Assembly: GCA_944350385.1 (NCBI GenBank)
Contig: CALVOV010000007.1
Coordinates: forward strand, 1-54,059
Direction: 5' to 3'
DNA from: an uncultured Bacilli bacterium
GTDB lineage: Bacteria; Bacillota_I; Bacilli_A; RF39; UBA660
DNA length: 54,059 nucleotides
Part shown: in pieces, positions 46,220 to 54,059 of the stretch
Layout of the letters: each line of letters starts with the position of its first letter
Numbering within the stretch: the stretch's first letter is position 1
Made by a program: the position numbers and the translations under genes
Notes under the pieces: generated by a model
Told to the model about the DNA's origin: nothing
The model's database searches: none
What the model saw: only the letters and a program-made list of their open reading frames with translations

Positions 46220-47407
46220 CTAATTTTTACCGAATGCTGTGAAAGATAACATTAATCCACCACAAATATTTGCTGAGTGTTCATCATATCCATATTCACC
46301 AAATGTGAATATTGTAATAAATGGAACACCTTTTGCTTCTTTTAATAATTGTTTATAAACTTCTTCAATTCTATCACCAATACCAAGCTTTCTTCCTCCA
46401 CAATGTACTAAGAAATAAGCTGCTGGATCTGTATATAATTGTTTTTTCACATCTCTTAAAGTATTTCCTGTAGAATTAATTAATTCATCTACTGTGGCTT
46501 CTAGTTGAAGAATTGCGGTACCTGGTACTGCTTTATTACCTAATGTAATAGTATCATCTGCTGTTGTCCTTGTTCCCATATCATTACCAAACATTGGATG
46601 ACGTATTACAGTTAAATTTCCTAATGGATCTTTTACTCCTAATGGTTTAGTAATTGATGCTACTAATAAATTTTGACCTTTTAATGATTCTGGCTTTACA
46701 TTGATCCATTGAGCATATTTCTTTAATGCTGAAATACCATCAATAGTTACTAATGTACGATTATCTTTTACTTCTGTAATAATACCAACATTTTCTGTCT
46801 CATTGTATGCACCAGTATAAGATGTTGCAATCTCATTATCAGTATAGAAAAATGCAACTGCTACTCCATCACTAAATACTTTATCATTACAGAAAATTTT
46901 CCATTTTCCTTCTACTGTATCATCAGCAGCACTTCCTCCAAACATTGGAACTCTACCAATAACATCTTGGATTCCCATTAAATAATCTTCTTCTTCTTTT
47001 GGACTAGCTACCATATAGAAATAGGCTGGTGCTCTTGTTGTTTTAGCATTTTCTACTGCTTCAATTGCAACCTTTCTACCTATTGCTCTAGCATCCTTTC
47101 CAGCTTCATGACAAGCAACACCTACTACCATATCTGGATCATCTAAGGCCATCATTCCAGCAAAACCATTATCAGAACTTATAACACCTTCTGGAGTTAT
47201 AATAGCTCCTGAACTTGTACATCCGATTATTGGTGCAGTTGTAACACTTCTTACACCTTTGATTAATTCTTTAATATCATTTTTTACAGAAGTATATAGA
47301 AAACCTAATTTTGTGTATTCCATTCCTTCTGTAGCCATAGTTGCAGTTTGTACTCCTGCATTAAAACTATTAGCATCAACACTTTGTCCAACTTTTGATT
47401 TTAACAT
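46220..47407 (-). CDS. FIST-domain (FIST_N / FIST_C) protein
   Basis: 395 residues. The N-terminal FIST_N domain (about 30-215) has VTTAPIIGCTSSGAIITPEGV, ACHEAGKDARAIGR and VPMFGGSAADD. The C-terminal FIST_C domain (about 225-390) ends with EYGYDEHSANICGGLMLSFTAFG. FIST domains are thought to bind small ligands such as amino acids and are often in signal transduction proteins; here the domain stands alone with no kinase or cyclase output. It lies between the two dehydrogenases (gaps of 8 and 19 bases), so it may bind a pathway metabolite or scaffold the enzymes. GGGAGG ribosome site about 12 bases before the ATG. Confidence 0.82.
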   Translation of the reverse strand: MLKSKVGQSVDANSFNAGVQTATMATEGMEYTKLGFLYTSVKNDIKELIKGVRSVTTAPIIGCTSSGAIITPEGVISSDNGFAGMMALDDPDMVVGVACHEAGKDARAIGRKVAIEAVENAKTTRAPAYFYMVASPKEEEDYLMGIQDVIGRVPMFGGSAADDTVEGKWKIFCNDKVFSDGVAVAFFYTDNEIATSYTGAYNETENVGIITEVKDNRTLVTIDGISALKKYAQWINVKPESLKGQNLLVASITKPLGVKDPLGNLTVIRHPMFGNDMGTRTTADDTITLGNKAVPGTAILQLEATVDELINSTGNTLRDVKKQLYTDPAAYFLVHCGGRKLGIGDRIEEVYKQLLKEAKGVPFITIFTFGEYGYDEHSANICGGLMLSFTAFGKN

Positions 47408-47426
47408 ATTTTATTTTTTCCTCCCT

Positions 47427-48578
47427 TTAATATGCTTCTTTATAAATTTTTATAATATCATCAACAGTTACTTCTCTTGGATTTCCAGGAGTGCAAGCAT
47501 CATTAATAGCTTGTTTAGCTAAAGTAGGAATCATCTCTTCTGTAATACCTACCTCTTTTAATGTTTGTGGAATATTTAATTTTTTAGATAAAGTTTGAAT
47601 TGCTTCTACTACCTTCTCAACTGCCACTTCATCAGTTGTATCTGTCATATCTATTCCTAATGCAAAGCCCATATTTCTAAATAATTGTGGGCATACTTTA
47701 CCATTAAATTTCATAACATATGGTAATAATATTGCATTAGCTATACCATGTGGAGTATCAAAATATGCTCCTAATGAATGAGCCATTGAATGAACTATTC
47801 CTAACCCAACATTAGAAAATCCCATACCAGCAATATATTGAGCATAGGCCATTTTTTCTATTGCTACTTTATCTTTTTCATTAGCGGCTTTTTCAAGATT
47901 TTTATAAATTAATGCCATAGCATTTATATGAAACATGTCAGGGATAAACCATGCTGCTTTAGTGATATATCCTTCCATTGCATGTGTTAATGCATCCATT
48001 CCTGTAGATGCAGCTAACTTTTGTGGCATTTCATCCATTAAATCTGGATCAATTATAGCTACTACTGGAATGTCATGTGTATCTACACATACCATTTTCT
48101 TTGTTCTTGCTTCATCAGTAATAACATAATTAATTGTTACTTCTGCTGCCGTTCCAGATGTAGTTGGTAACGCAATTAAAGGCAAGCCCTTATTTTTAGT
48201 ATCAGCTACTCCATCTAAACTAACTACATCATTAAATTCAGGATTTGTCATAATTATAGAAATAGCTTTTGCTGTATCTATAACGCTTCCTCCTCCAACT
48301 GCAACAATGCAATCTACATTATTGATATTTGCCATTAATAATCCATCTTGAACATTTTTTACAGTGGGATTAGGCTTAACACCATCAAACATATAGTATC
48401 CAATTGTATTATGTTCTAATACTCTTGTTACCTTATTGACTAATTTAGATTCATATAAAGTTTTATCAGTAACAAGAAGTATTCTGTGAAATCCTCTGGA
48501 TTTTATTTCTGATGCTAATTTTTGCCTAGAACCTCGACCAAAGTAAGATGTTTCATTTAAAATAATTCTATTTACCAT
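47427..48578 (-). CDS. Iron-containing alcohol dehydrogenase
   Basis: A 383-residue Fe-ADH (group III). The NAD-binding GGGSVIDTAKAI and the metal-binding Asp/His set (MDALTHAMEGYIT, GIVHSMAHSLGAYFDTPHGIANAI) are all present. Resembles 1,3-propanediol, lactaldehyde or 4-hydroxybutyrate dehydrogenases. First gene of the operon, GGGGAGG ribosome site; a TATAAT lies about 40 bases upstream without a strong -35. Confidence 0.92.
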   Translation of the reverse strand: MVNRIILNETSYFGRGSRQKLASEIKSRGFHRILLVTDKTLYESKLVNKVTRVLEHNTIGYYMFDGVKPNPTVKNVQDGLLMANINNVDCIVAVGGGSVIDTAKAISIIMTNPEFNDVVSLDGVADTKNKGLPLIALPTTSGTAAEVTINYVITDEARTKKMVCVDTHDIPVVAIIDPDLMDEMPQKLAASTGMDALTHAMEGYITKAAWFIPDMFHINAMALIYKNLEKAANEKDKVAIEKMAYAQYIAGMGFSNVGLGIVHSMAHSLGAYFDTPHGIANAILLPYVMKFNGKVCPQLFRNMGFALGIDMTDTTDEVAVEKVVEAIQTLSKKLNIPQTLKEVGITEEMIPTLAKQAINDACTPGNPREVTVDDIIKIYKEAY

Positions 48579-48648
48579 TTTCTAGCCTCCCCATTCTATT
48601 TAATTATAACATATTTGAATTATAAGAAAAGTTTTTTTTATAAAATAA

Positions 48649-48679
48649 AAATGGTTTACTTAAAATAAGTAAACCATTT
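48649..48679 (-). terminator. Terminator of the t6A operon
   Basis: A 13-bp perfect stem (48649-48661 with 48667-48679) with a T-rich tail on the minus strand, 6 bases after the tsaD stop. Confidence 0.9.
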
Positions 48680-48685
48680 AATATG

Positions 48686-49690
48686 TTATCTTAATTCATC
48701 TTGTGATTTAGAATTTAAATTCATATCTGCTCTTCTGCCATCTAAGTAAGCATAATATCCAGCAGCCGCAATCATTGTAGCATTATCCGTACAATATTTC
48801 ATTGGTGGTATGCATAAATCAAAATCTAATTCTTTTGCTAATTTTTCCATAGCTTCTCTAAGACCTTGATTTGCTGCTACTCCACCCGCTACAATTACAT
48901 TTTTTATTTTTTTATCTATTATAGCTTTTCTAACTTTTGTTATTATTGCTTCAATGGCAACTTCTTGAAAAGATGTGGCAAGATCCGCTTTACGTAATTT
49001 ATTACCTCTTTGCTCTTCGTTATGAGCTAAATTAATAACTGCACTTTTTAATCCACTAAAAGAAAAATTATAACTATCATCTTTTAAGGGAACTGGTAAT
49101 TTATATGTATCTTTTCCTTCTTTTGCCAATTTGTCTATTTTTGGTCCACCTGGATATTCCAATCCTATTACACGAGCAACTTTGTCATAACATTCTCCTA
49201 TAGCATCATCTAATGTTCCACCTAATTTATTAAATCTATAATGTTTTGTCATTTCTATTAATTCAGTATGCCCTCCACTTACTACTACCGCTAATAATGG
49301 AAAAGTCATTTCTTTTACTAGACTATTGGCATATATATGACCGGCAATATGATGCACTGGAATTAGTGGTTTATTATAGACAAAAGCTAGAGTTTTAGCT
49401 GTTTCTAATCCTATTAATAATGATCCTATTAAACCTGGACCATATGTTATAGCAATAGCATCAATCTGTTCCATAGTCATATTTGCTTTTTCCATACATG
49501 ATTCTAGTACCATTGTTACATTTTTAACGTGTTGTCTACTAGCGATTTCTGGAACTACCCCACCAAAATCTTTATGAATATCAATTTGACTAGAAATTAC
49601 TGTTGCAACCTCTTCTGTTCCATTTTTTACAATAGAAACACTAGTTTCATCACAACTACTTTCAATTCCTAATATAAAAGTATCTTTCAT
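48686..49690 (-). CDS. tsaD: tRNA N6-adenosine threonylcarbamoyltransferase
   Basis: A 334-residue TsaD, catalytic subunit that transfers the threonylcarbamoyl group to A37 of ANN-decoding tRNAs. ILGIESSCDETSVSIV, IPVHHIAGHIYAN with the metal-binding His pair, VVSGGHTEL and VAGGVAANQGLREAM are intact. Normal length. It has an extended -10 promoter (49717-49725) after the rimI terminator, but could also receive read-through from tsaE-tsaB-rimI. Confidence 0.97.
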   Translation of the reverse strand: MKDTFILGIESSCDETSVSIVKNGTEEVATVISSQIDIHKDFGGVVPEIASRQHVKNVTMVLESCMEKANMTMEQIDAIAITYGPGLIGSLLIGLETAKTLAFVYNKPLIPVHHIAGHIYANSLVKEMTFPLLAVVVSGGHTELIEMTKHYRFNKLGGTLDDAIGECYDKVARVIGLEYPGGPKIDKLAKEGKDTYKLPVPLKDDSYNFSFSGLKSAVINLAHNEEQRGNKLRKADLATSFQEVAIEAIITKVRKAIIDKKIKNVIVAGGVAANQGLREAMEKLAKELDFDLCIPPMKYCTDNATMIAAAGYYAYLDGRRADMNLNSKSQDELR

Positions 49691-49716
49691 TTTATACCTC
49701 TTTTCAACTCGTTCTT

Positions 49717-49725
49717 ATTTTAACA
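49717..49725 (-). promoter_or_regulatory. Extended -10-like promoter of tsaD (TGTTAAAAT)
   Basis: TGTTAAAAT follows the rimI terminator's T-tract, 27 bases upstream of the tsaD start. Confidence 0.35.
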
Positions 49726-49726
49726 C

Positions 49727-49760
49727 AAAAGACTCTTTTTTACTAGTTAAAGAGTCTTTT
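49727..49760 (-). terminator. Terminator after the rimI-like gene, stop codon in loop
   Basis: A 12-bp perfect stem (49727-49738 with 49749-49760). The TAA stop of the acetyltransferase (49747-49749) spans the loop. Confidence 0.85.
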
Positions 49761-50169
49761 TTCTTTCCATCAATATTCCATCAATTCCCTGATAATATCC
49801 TTTTCTAATAGCTTTTTCCACAAAATTAAATTTTTTATAAAGAGCTATTGCTGGAAAATTATCTATTTTAACTTCAAGCGTAATATTTTTATCCACAATT
49901 TCAATTAATTTTTGTAACATTTTTGAGCCTTTTCCACAGTTTCTGTGGATAAAATTAATTTCTATTTGATTAATTTCTACTCTATCATATATATCACTAT
50001 AGTAAATATATCCAATTAATTCTTTATTTTCTTCAATTAATAATAAAAACTTGCCAAAAGGATTTATTTCTAATTCTTTTTTTGCATTTTCTACAGAAAA
50101 AAAATTGTTTTTTGATATATATTCTTGATCTAAAATTGAAAAATTATTTTTATCAACTTCAATAAACAT
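49747..50169 (-). CDS. rimI: GNAT acetyltransferase, RimI-like
   Basis: A 140-residue GNAT protein. The acetyl-CoA loop is seen in INFIHRNCGKGSKMLQKLI (R/Q-x-x-G-x-G/A type), followed by LEVKIDNFPAIALYKKFNFVEKAIRKGYY, the typical C-terminal half of RimI. RimI homologues N-acetylate ribosomal proteins and are often next to tsaB and tsaD. Its ATG overlaps the tsaB stop (TAATG). It contains a cluster of DnaA-box-like sequences. Confidence 0.85.
   Translation of the reverse strand: MFIEVDKNNFSILDQEYISKNNFFSVENAKKELEINPFGKFLLLIEENKELIGYIYYSDIYDRVEINQIEINFIHRNCGKGSKMLQKLIEIVDKNITLEVKIDNFPAIALYKKFNFVEKAIRKGYYQGIDGILMERKKTL
49814..49952. other. Cluster of DnaA-box-like 9-mers
   Basis: TTTTCCACA at 49814-49822 and 49930-49938 (one mismatch each) and TTATCCACA at 49889-49897 and, on the other strand, 49944-49952 (perfect consensus), all within the rimI-like gene. 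Another perfect box is at 53058-53066. It could be a DnaA-titration or regulatory site, or chance within coding sequence. Confidence 0.35.
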
Positions 50170-50795
50170 TATTGTAATTTACTTTCTTCTGCTTCTGTTA
50201 ATTTTAAATAATTTGGATTTACAGCATGTGGATTAATGTTTTCTTTATTTTTATATTTGTCCACTATTTTTAAAAAATTGGGAATATATTCTTCAGTTAA
50301 AGGATACTCATTAATTTTATCATTTGTGATGATAGTATAATTATCTAATTCAGCTAATTTCTTATTCAATTCTTCTATTTTTAAATAGCTTGGTTTTAAA
50401 ATTTCTTCATTATCCCTAGAATAAATTCCTGCAAAGACATAGTTTCTTCTAGCATCTAATATAGGTACTTTAATAGTATTAGTATTAGAAGATATCATCA
50501 TAGCTTCTAAGGAAGTTATTGTAGTGATGTTTATTTTCAGACTCCAAGCATATACTTTTGCTATTGTTATTCCTATACGAATTCCTGTGAATGATCCTGG
50601 TCCATTTACAACAATAATTTTATTAATATCTTTTGGAGATAATTTATTTTCTTCAAACATAGAAACTATTTCTGGTAAGGCTTTTTCAGATAAAGAATGT
50701 CCAAAATCTTTTCTTATTTCAGCCTCAACCTTATTGTCATTAACTATCGCAGTATATAAGAAACTAGAAGATGTATCTATATATAAACATCTCAT
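50169..50795 (-). CDS. tsaB: tRNA threonylcarbamoyladenosine biosynthesis protein TsaB
   Basis: A 208-residue TsaB, the inactive TsaD paralogue that scaffolds the TsaB-TsaD-TsaE complex. LYIDTSSSFLYTAIV, the VVNGPGSFTGIRIGITIAK signature and VPILDARRNYVFAGIY are present. Overlaps tsaE by 4 bases and rimI by one. Confidence 0.95.
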   Translation of the reverse strand: MRCLYIDTSSSFLYTAIVNDNKVEAEIRKDFGHSLSEKALPEIVSMFEENKLSPKDINKIIVVNGPGSFTGIRIGITIAKVYAWSLKINITTITSLEAMMISSNTNTIKVPILDARRNYVFAGIYSRDNEEILKPSYLKIEELNKKLAELDNYTIITNDKINEYPLTEEYIPNFLKIVDKYKNKENINPHAVNPNYLKLTEAEESKLQ

Positions 50796-51250
50796 AATAC
50801 TGCCTCACATAATTCTTCATATTCATATCCATATGGAGTAATAGTAATTATTCTTTTATCTTCATCTTCTGTAGAATGTTTAAATTTTATATCTAATCTA
50901 TCTTCTGGAAGATATTCCTCTATCATATCAGCCCATTCAATAATAGTGATTCCATCTTTGGTAAAATATTCTTCAATTCCTAATTCCTCTGCTTTACCAT
51001 CTAAACGATATACGTCCATATGATATAATGGCATATCTCCTGAATTATATTCCTTAATGATATTAAAAGTAGGAGATGTAATTTCTTCTTTCACTCCCAT
51101 TGCTTGTGCAAATCCTTTAGTAAAAACAGTTTTACCACTTCCTAAATCTCCTCTTAAACAGATTATCATATTCGGAAATTTCTCTGATTCAAAATTTTGT
51201 GCTAATTCAATTGTCTCTTCTTCAGAGTATGTTGTTATTTTATAATCCAT
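50792..51250 (-). CDS. tsaE: tRNA threonylcarbamoyladenosine biosynthesis ATPase TsaE
   Basis: A 152-residue P-loop ATPase that resets the TsaBD complex. Walker A CLRGDLGSGKTVFTKG, then ITSPTFNIIKEY and LYHMDVYRLDGKAEELGIEEYF, end with the conserved IIEWADMIEEYLPEDRL. A GTG at 51259 is in frame, but AGGTGAG is spaced for the ATG at 51250 (MDYKITT). First gene of the t6A cluster. Confidence 0.95.
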   Translation of the reverse strand: MDYKITTYSEEETIELAQNFESEKFPNMIICLRGDLGSGKTVFTKGFAQAMGVKEEITSPTFNIIKEYNSGDMPLYHMDVYRLDGKAEELGIEEYFTKDGITIIEWADMIEEYLPEDRLDIKFKHSTEDEDKRIITITPYGYEYEELCEAVL

Positions 51251-51268
51251 CTTTCTCACCTACAAATA

Positions 51269-51278
51269 ATTATAATCA
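51269..51278 (-). promoter_or_regulatory. Promoter -10 of tsaE (TGATTATAAT)
   Basis: A perfect TATAAT with TG two bases upstream, directly after the T-tract of the terminator at 51285-51302. No separate -35 is apparent. Confidence 0.55.
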
Positions 51279-51284
51279 AAAAAA

Positions 51285-51302
51285 AAGAGTTATACAACTC
51301 TT
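51285..51302 (-). terminator. Terminator of the tldD-pmbA operon
   Basis: A 7-bp stem (51285-51291 with 51296-51302) and a T-tract longer than eight bases on the minus strand, 42 bases after the pmbA/tldE stop. Confidence 0.8.
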
Positions 51303-51344
51303 ATATATCTTTTTTAAAATTTATTTTGTAAATTTACTCTATAT

Positions 51345-52625
51345 TTATTTTGCTGCTATAGATATATTATTTATTAGTATTGAAGGTGATCCTACACTTT
51401 TTTCATAAAACTCTAAATCGTTTCCTATTAACTTAACATTATTAAACATTTCTGTTATAGTTGTTGTTAAAACACATGGCTCAAAACCACACTTTATTTT
51501 TCCATCTTCTACTATAAATCCAAAAATTTGAAGTGAAATTTTTCCTGTGTTGATATCAATAGAAGTACCTTGTGAACCCATAAAATCTGTTATGTAAATT
51601 CCTGTTTTCAGTTGTTTTAAAATTTTTTCTTTTGAATTATTTTCTGGTACAAGATAAAGATTTCTTGTATTTATTCTACCAAATGAGTTACCTGTAGATT
51701 CTTTATTTACAATCTTAGCTTCTTTTATGTCATATAAATATGTTTTTAATACACCATTTTTAATGATATCTTTATTTTTTACTTTTGTGCCTTCATTGTC
51801 AAACATTGTGTAACCAGGATATCTAATATCAAGTGGATTTTCAACAATATTTATATTTTTTCCAAATACTAATTTATTTAATTTGTTTTCAAATATTGAA
51901 GTTTTCTCTCTTATATTATTGGCATAAATTCCTGTTATTATTTTAGAAATTATAGATCCTGCTACTTCATTACTTAAAACAATATTGTATTTATCTGTTT
52001 TTAAATTTTCTTTAATAGTCATTTTTTTTGCTTCATTTATTGCTTCTTCAACTAAAGCTTTTATATTAAGTTCATCCTTTTTTGTTTTTAAAATTGATTT
52101 ACTATAACTGATAGTTTCATTATTATTTTCTAAAACCAATTCACAATCATAACTATATGTAACACTTGCAGTTGATATGTCGACTCCATTAGAATTTATT
52201 ATTCTTGTTTTTTCAGCAGAAGCAGATAAATAACTCGTGATTATTTTTAAAAATTTGAATTTTTCTTTTTCCTTATATATTTTTTTTACTACTTCTATTT
52301 CTTCTTTTATATCTATTGATTTAAAATTGCTAATGTTATTTTGATTTTTATCTGTTAAATATTCATCAGTATAGTATGAATCAGTGTATTTTATTTTTTC
52401 ATCTAGTAAATTTAAAATATTTTCTTCTAAATAGTCGGAAGACATTTTAACTGTTTTATTATTTTTCTCAGCTTTAATTAAATAAGTTATGTTGCTACTA
52501 AAATTATTATTTTCTAATTTATCATCTATGTATTCCACATTAATATCTTCTGATGTAAGTTCAGTTATTTGAATGTTTTTAAAATTTTTTTCTTTTCCTA
52601 ATTTAAAAAATTCACTATAATTCAT
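51345..52625 (-). CDS. TldE/PmbA-family subunit of the TldD/E metalloprotease
   Basis: A 426-residue protein of the PmbA/TldD family. It has TASVTYSYDCELVLENNNETISY and the C-terminal half NSFGRINTRNLYLVPENN, VTDFMGSQ-like and TGKISLQIFGFIVEDGK. No HExxxH metal motif, as expected for the non-catalytic TldE partner. TldD/E heterodimers degrade unfolded peptides and mature some microcins. The start overlaps the tldD stop (TAATG). Confidence 0.88.
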   Translation of the reverse strand: MNYSEFFKLGKEKNFKNIQITELTSEDINVEYIDDKLENNNFSSNITYLIKAEKNNKTVKMSSDYLEENILNLLDEKIKYTDSYYTDEYLTDKNQNNISNFKSIDIKEEIEVVKKIYKEKEKFKFLKIITSYLSASAEKTRIINSNGVDISTASVTYSYDCELVLENNNETISYSKSILKTKKDELNIKALVEEAINEAKKMTIKENLKTDKYNIVLSNEVAGSIISKIITGIYANNIREKTSIFENKLNKLVFGKNINIVENPLDIRYPGYTMFDNEGTKVKNKDIIKNGVLKTYLYDIKEAKIVNKESTGNSFGRINTRNLYLVPENNSKEKILKQLKTGIYITDFMGSQGTSIDINTGKISLQIFGFIVEDGKIKCGFEPCVLTTTITEMFNNVKLIGNDLEFYEKSVGSPSILINNISIAAK

Positions 52626-54001
52626 TATTCCATTCCCCCTACTAATATTTTTGATACTTTAATAGTTGGTTGTCCTATTGTTACTGGTATTGTTCCACTC
52701 TTACTTCCACAATACCCACCAGAAATTAATAAATCATCTGCAATCATTTCCACATTTTTTAAAATTTCCTTACTTGTTCCAATTAAAGTAATACCTTTTA
52801 TCCTCTTAGTTATTTTTCCTTTTTCAATTAGAAATGCAGAATCAACAGCAAAGTTAAATTCACCTGTAGCAGGATTTACACTACCTCCACTCATTTTTTC
52901 ACAATAAACGCCAAAATCAATACTTTCAATCATATCAGAAATCTTATCTTTTCCCGGTGATAAAAATGTATTGCTCATTCTAGAAGTTGGAGGATATAAG
53001 TAATTTTCTCTTCTTCCACAGCCATTAGATTCTAGATGCATTTTATTTGAATTTGCTTTATCCACAAGAAATGAAGTTAGTTTTCCATTTTCTATAAGAA
53101 TATTTCTTTTGGTATTATTACCTTCATCATCAATTAAATTTGAACCCCAACAACCAGATAATGTCCCATCATCTATTAAAGTAACTTTATCTGAGGCAAT
53201 AATTTTATTAAGGTCATTGGAAAATACGGATAATTTTGGCGCTACTGAAGTTGCTTCTAATCCATGTCCACATGCTTCATGAAATATAACTGCTCCAAAT
53301 CCTGGACAAAGTATAACTGGTAACTCCCCACCTTTAAAATTGACTGCGTCTAACTTTTCAACAGCTATCTTTGCACAATCTAAACATTGCTTTTCTAAAT
53401 CTGTATCATCTAGAAATTCATATCCCTTACCTACAGCTTTATCAGTAAAGCATTTTTCTTTAACTTTACCTTTTTCTGTAAATATTTGACAAATAAATCT
53501 AGTTAAAGTTGATTTACTTTTAGTATATTTTCCTTCACTATTAGCAATTAATATTTCACGATCTGTTTCTACAAATCCTAAAGTTACTTGTGAAATATAT
53601 TTTGAATATTTTCTAATTTTATTATCTAGTTTTAATAAAATATTTTTCTTTTCTTCTATAGGAAAGTCTTCATGAGAAATTTTTATATTCGGATATTTTT
53701 CTGCCAATGGATCTAATTTTATTTTAAATTTTGATTCACCTGAAATATTTTCACTCAATTTTTTTGCGATATTTTTCAAATAATTAAATTCAAGATTATT
53801 AGTAGATGAATAATAAGTATTTTCTTCTTTTATCATTCTCATACCCAATCCTTTTATCGTACTAATAGAAATATCATCTAATTTTGAATCTGAAACTTTA
53901 TAAGTTTTATGAATAGTGTTTTCATAAAAAATTTCAGAAAAATCACATCCAGAAGAAGAAATAATTTCTAACAATTCCATAAGGTTTTTCTTTTCTAACA
54001 T
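52625..54001 (-). CDS. tldD: TldD metalloprotease catalytic subunit
   Basis: 458 residues. The zinc motif is GAVIFHEACGHGLEA (HExxxH), with later conserved YLYPPTSRMSNTFLSPG and NPATGEFNFAVDSAFLIEKG as in TldD, and the C-terminal VTIGQPTIKVSKILVGG. Normal length. GGAG ribosome site and extended -10 promoter at 54026-54034. No obvious ribosomal peptide precursor gene is visible beside it, so a general peptidase role is likelier than a microcin pathway. Confidence 0.9.
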   Translation of the reverse strand: MLEKKNLMELLEIISSSGCDFSEIFYENTIHKTYKVSDSKLDDISISTIKGLGMRMIKEENTYYSSTNNLEFNYLKNIAKKLSENISGESKFKIKLDPLAEKYPNIKISHEDFPIEEKKNILLKLDNKIRKYSKYISQVTLGFVETDREILIANSEGKYTKSKSTLTRFICQIFTEKGKVKEKCFTDKAVGKGYEFLDDTDLEKQCLDCAKIAVEKLDAVNFKGGELPVILCPGFGAVIFHEACGHGLEATSVAPKLSVFSNDLNKIIASDKVTLIDDGTLSGCWGSNLIDDEGNNTKRNILIENGKLTSFLVDKANSNKMHLESNGCGRRENYLYPPTSRMSNTFLSPGKDKISDMIESIDFGVYCEKMSGGSVNPATGEFNFAVDSAFLIEKGKITKRIKGITLIGTSKEILKNVEMIADDLLISGGYCGSKSGTIPVTIGQPTIKVSKILVGGME

Positions 54002-54025
54002 AATTAAAACACTCCTTGTGAAATT

Positions 54026-54034
54026 AGTATAACA
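54026..54034 (-). promoter_or_regulatory. Extended -10 promoter of tldD (TGTTATACT)
   Basis: TGTTATACT on the minus strand, right after the T-tract of the hairpin at the window's end. Confidence 0.5.
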
Positions 54035-54040
54035 AAAAAA

Positions 54041-54059
54041 GAGAATTATATAAATTCTC
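54041..54059 (-). terminator. Terminator of a gene beyond the right edge
   Basis: GAGAATT (54041-54047) pairs with AATTCTC (54053-54059), followed by a T-tract on the minus strand. It may extend past the window. Confidence 0.65.

Noticed and set aside
51345-54001. TldD/E as part of a microcin or modified-peptide cluster
   Set aside because: No small precursor gene, maturase or exporter lies beside it in the window; the neighbours are tRNA-modification genes.

Overview
The window looks like chromosome from a low-GC, wall-bearing Firmicute, probably an uncultured gut Bacilli lineage of the RF39 or Erysipelotrichia type. The base composition is very AT-rich. The genes are Firmicute-like: LCP protein, lipoteichoic-acid-synthase-like sulfatase, sortase, GatCAB, TsaB/D/E and PcrA. 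TGA is used as an ordinary stop, so the mollicute code does not apply. Most genes lie on the minus strand with short gaps, and no intergenic gap exceeds 300 bases. I saw no rRNA, tRNA or CRISPR array.

Layout: 0.1-4.6 kb holds two large unknown proteins in one operon. 4.7-13.4 kb is an envelope region: a glucosaminidase autolysin with Ig-like repeats, divergent from an LCP protein, then a small anchored protein and an LtaS-like enzyme. 13.4-16.8 kb is an operon for a small membrane protein, a double solute-binding/GGDEF-like receptor and a YihY protein. 16.9-20.1 kb is gatCAB. 20.1-25.1 kb holds a membrane OB-like protein, ligA and two tandem HELLH-motif paralogues. 25.1-29.1 kb holds pcrA and two tandem nucleotidyltransferases. 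29.2-32.2 kb holds a thioester/Cna_B surface adhesin, a sortase and a membrane protein. 32.3-41.5 kb holds a YfcE-like phosphodiesterase and a NitT/TauT-type ABC transporter operon. 41.5-44.7 kb holds a GT-C-like membrane protein and an ABC-F gene with an attenuator leader. 44.8-48.6 kb is an iron alcohol dehydrogenase / FIST / aldehyde dehydrogenase operon. 48.7-51.3 kb is the t6A tRNA cluster tsaE-tsaB-rimI-tsaD. 51.3-54.0 kb is tldD plus a pmbA/tldE homologue.

The main discovery is a 6,054-bp mobile element at 33176-39229 that splits the transporter's substrate-binding gene. Removing it restores one 329-codon reading frame exactly. The element encodes a short serine recombinase whose last codons and stop run through the attachment site into host DNA. 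The reconstructed attP is a near-perfect dyad around a central GG, and the reconstructed attB is an imperfect dyad around the same GG. The cargo is a SipW-type signal peptidase, a TasA/camelysin-like secreted substrate, an associated membrane protein, a membrane-tethered XRE regulator with a secreted partner, and another secreted protein. It can be read as a mobile surface-fibre cassette that also acts as an excisable switch on a transporter.

The second regulatory highlight is the ABC-F leader. It has a consensus promoter, a 13-residue leader peptide, a terminator starting right after the peptide stop and a second hairpin before the gene, as in ribosome-mediated attenuation of antibiotic-resistance ABC-F genes. 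Compact punctuation recurs across the window: stop codons inside terminator hairpins, and extended -10 promoters abutting the preceding terminator's T-tract. Many starts below were moved to the ATG that has a proper ribosome binding site.
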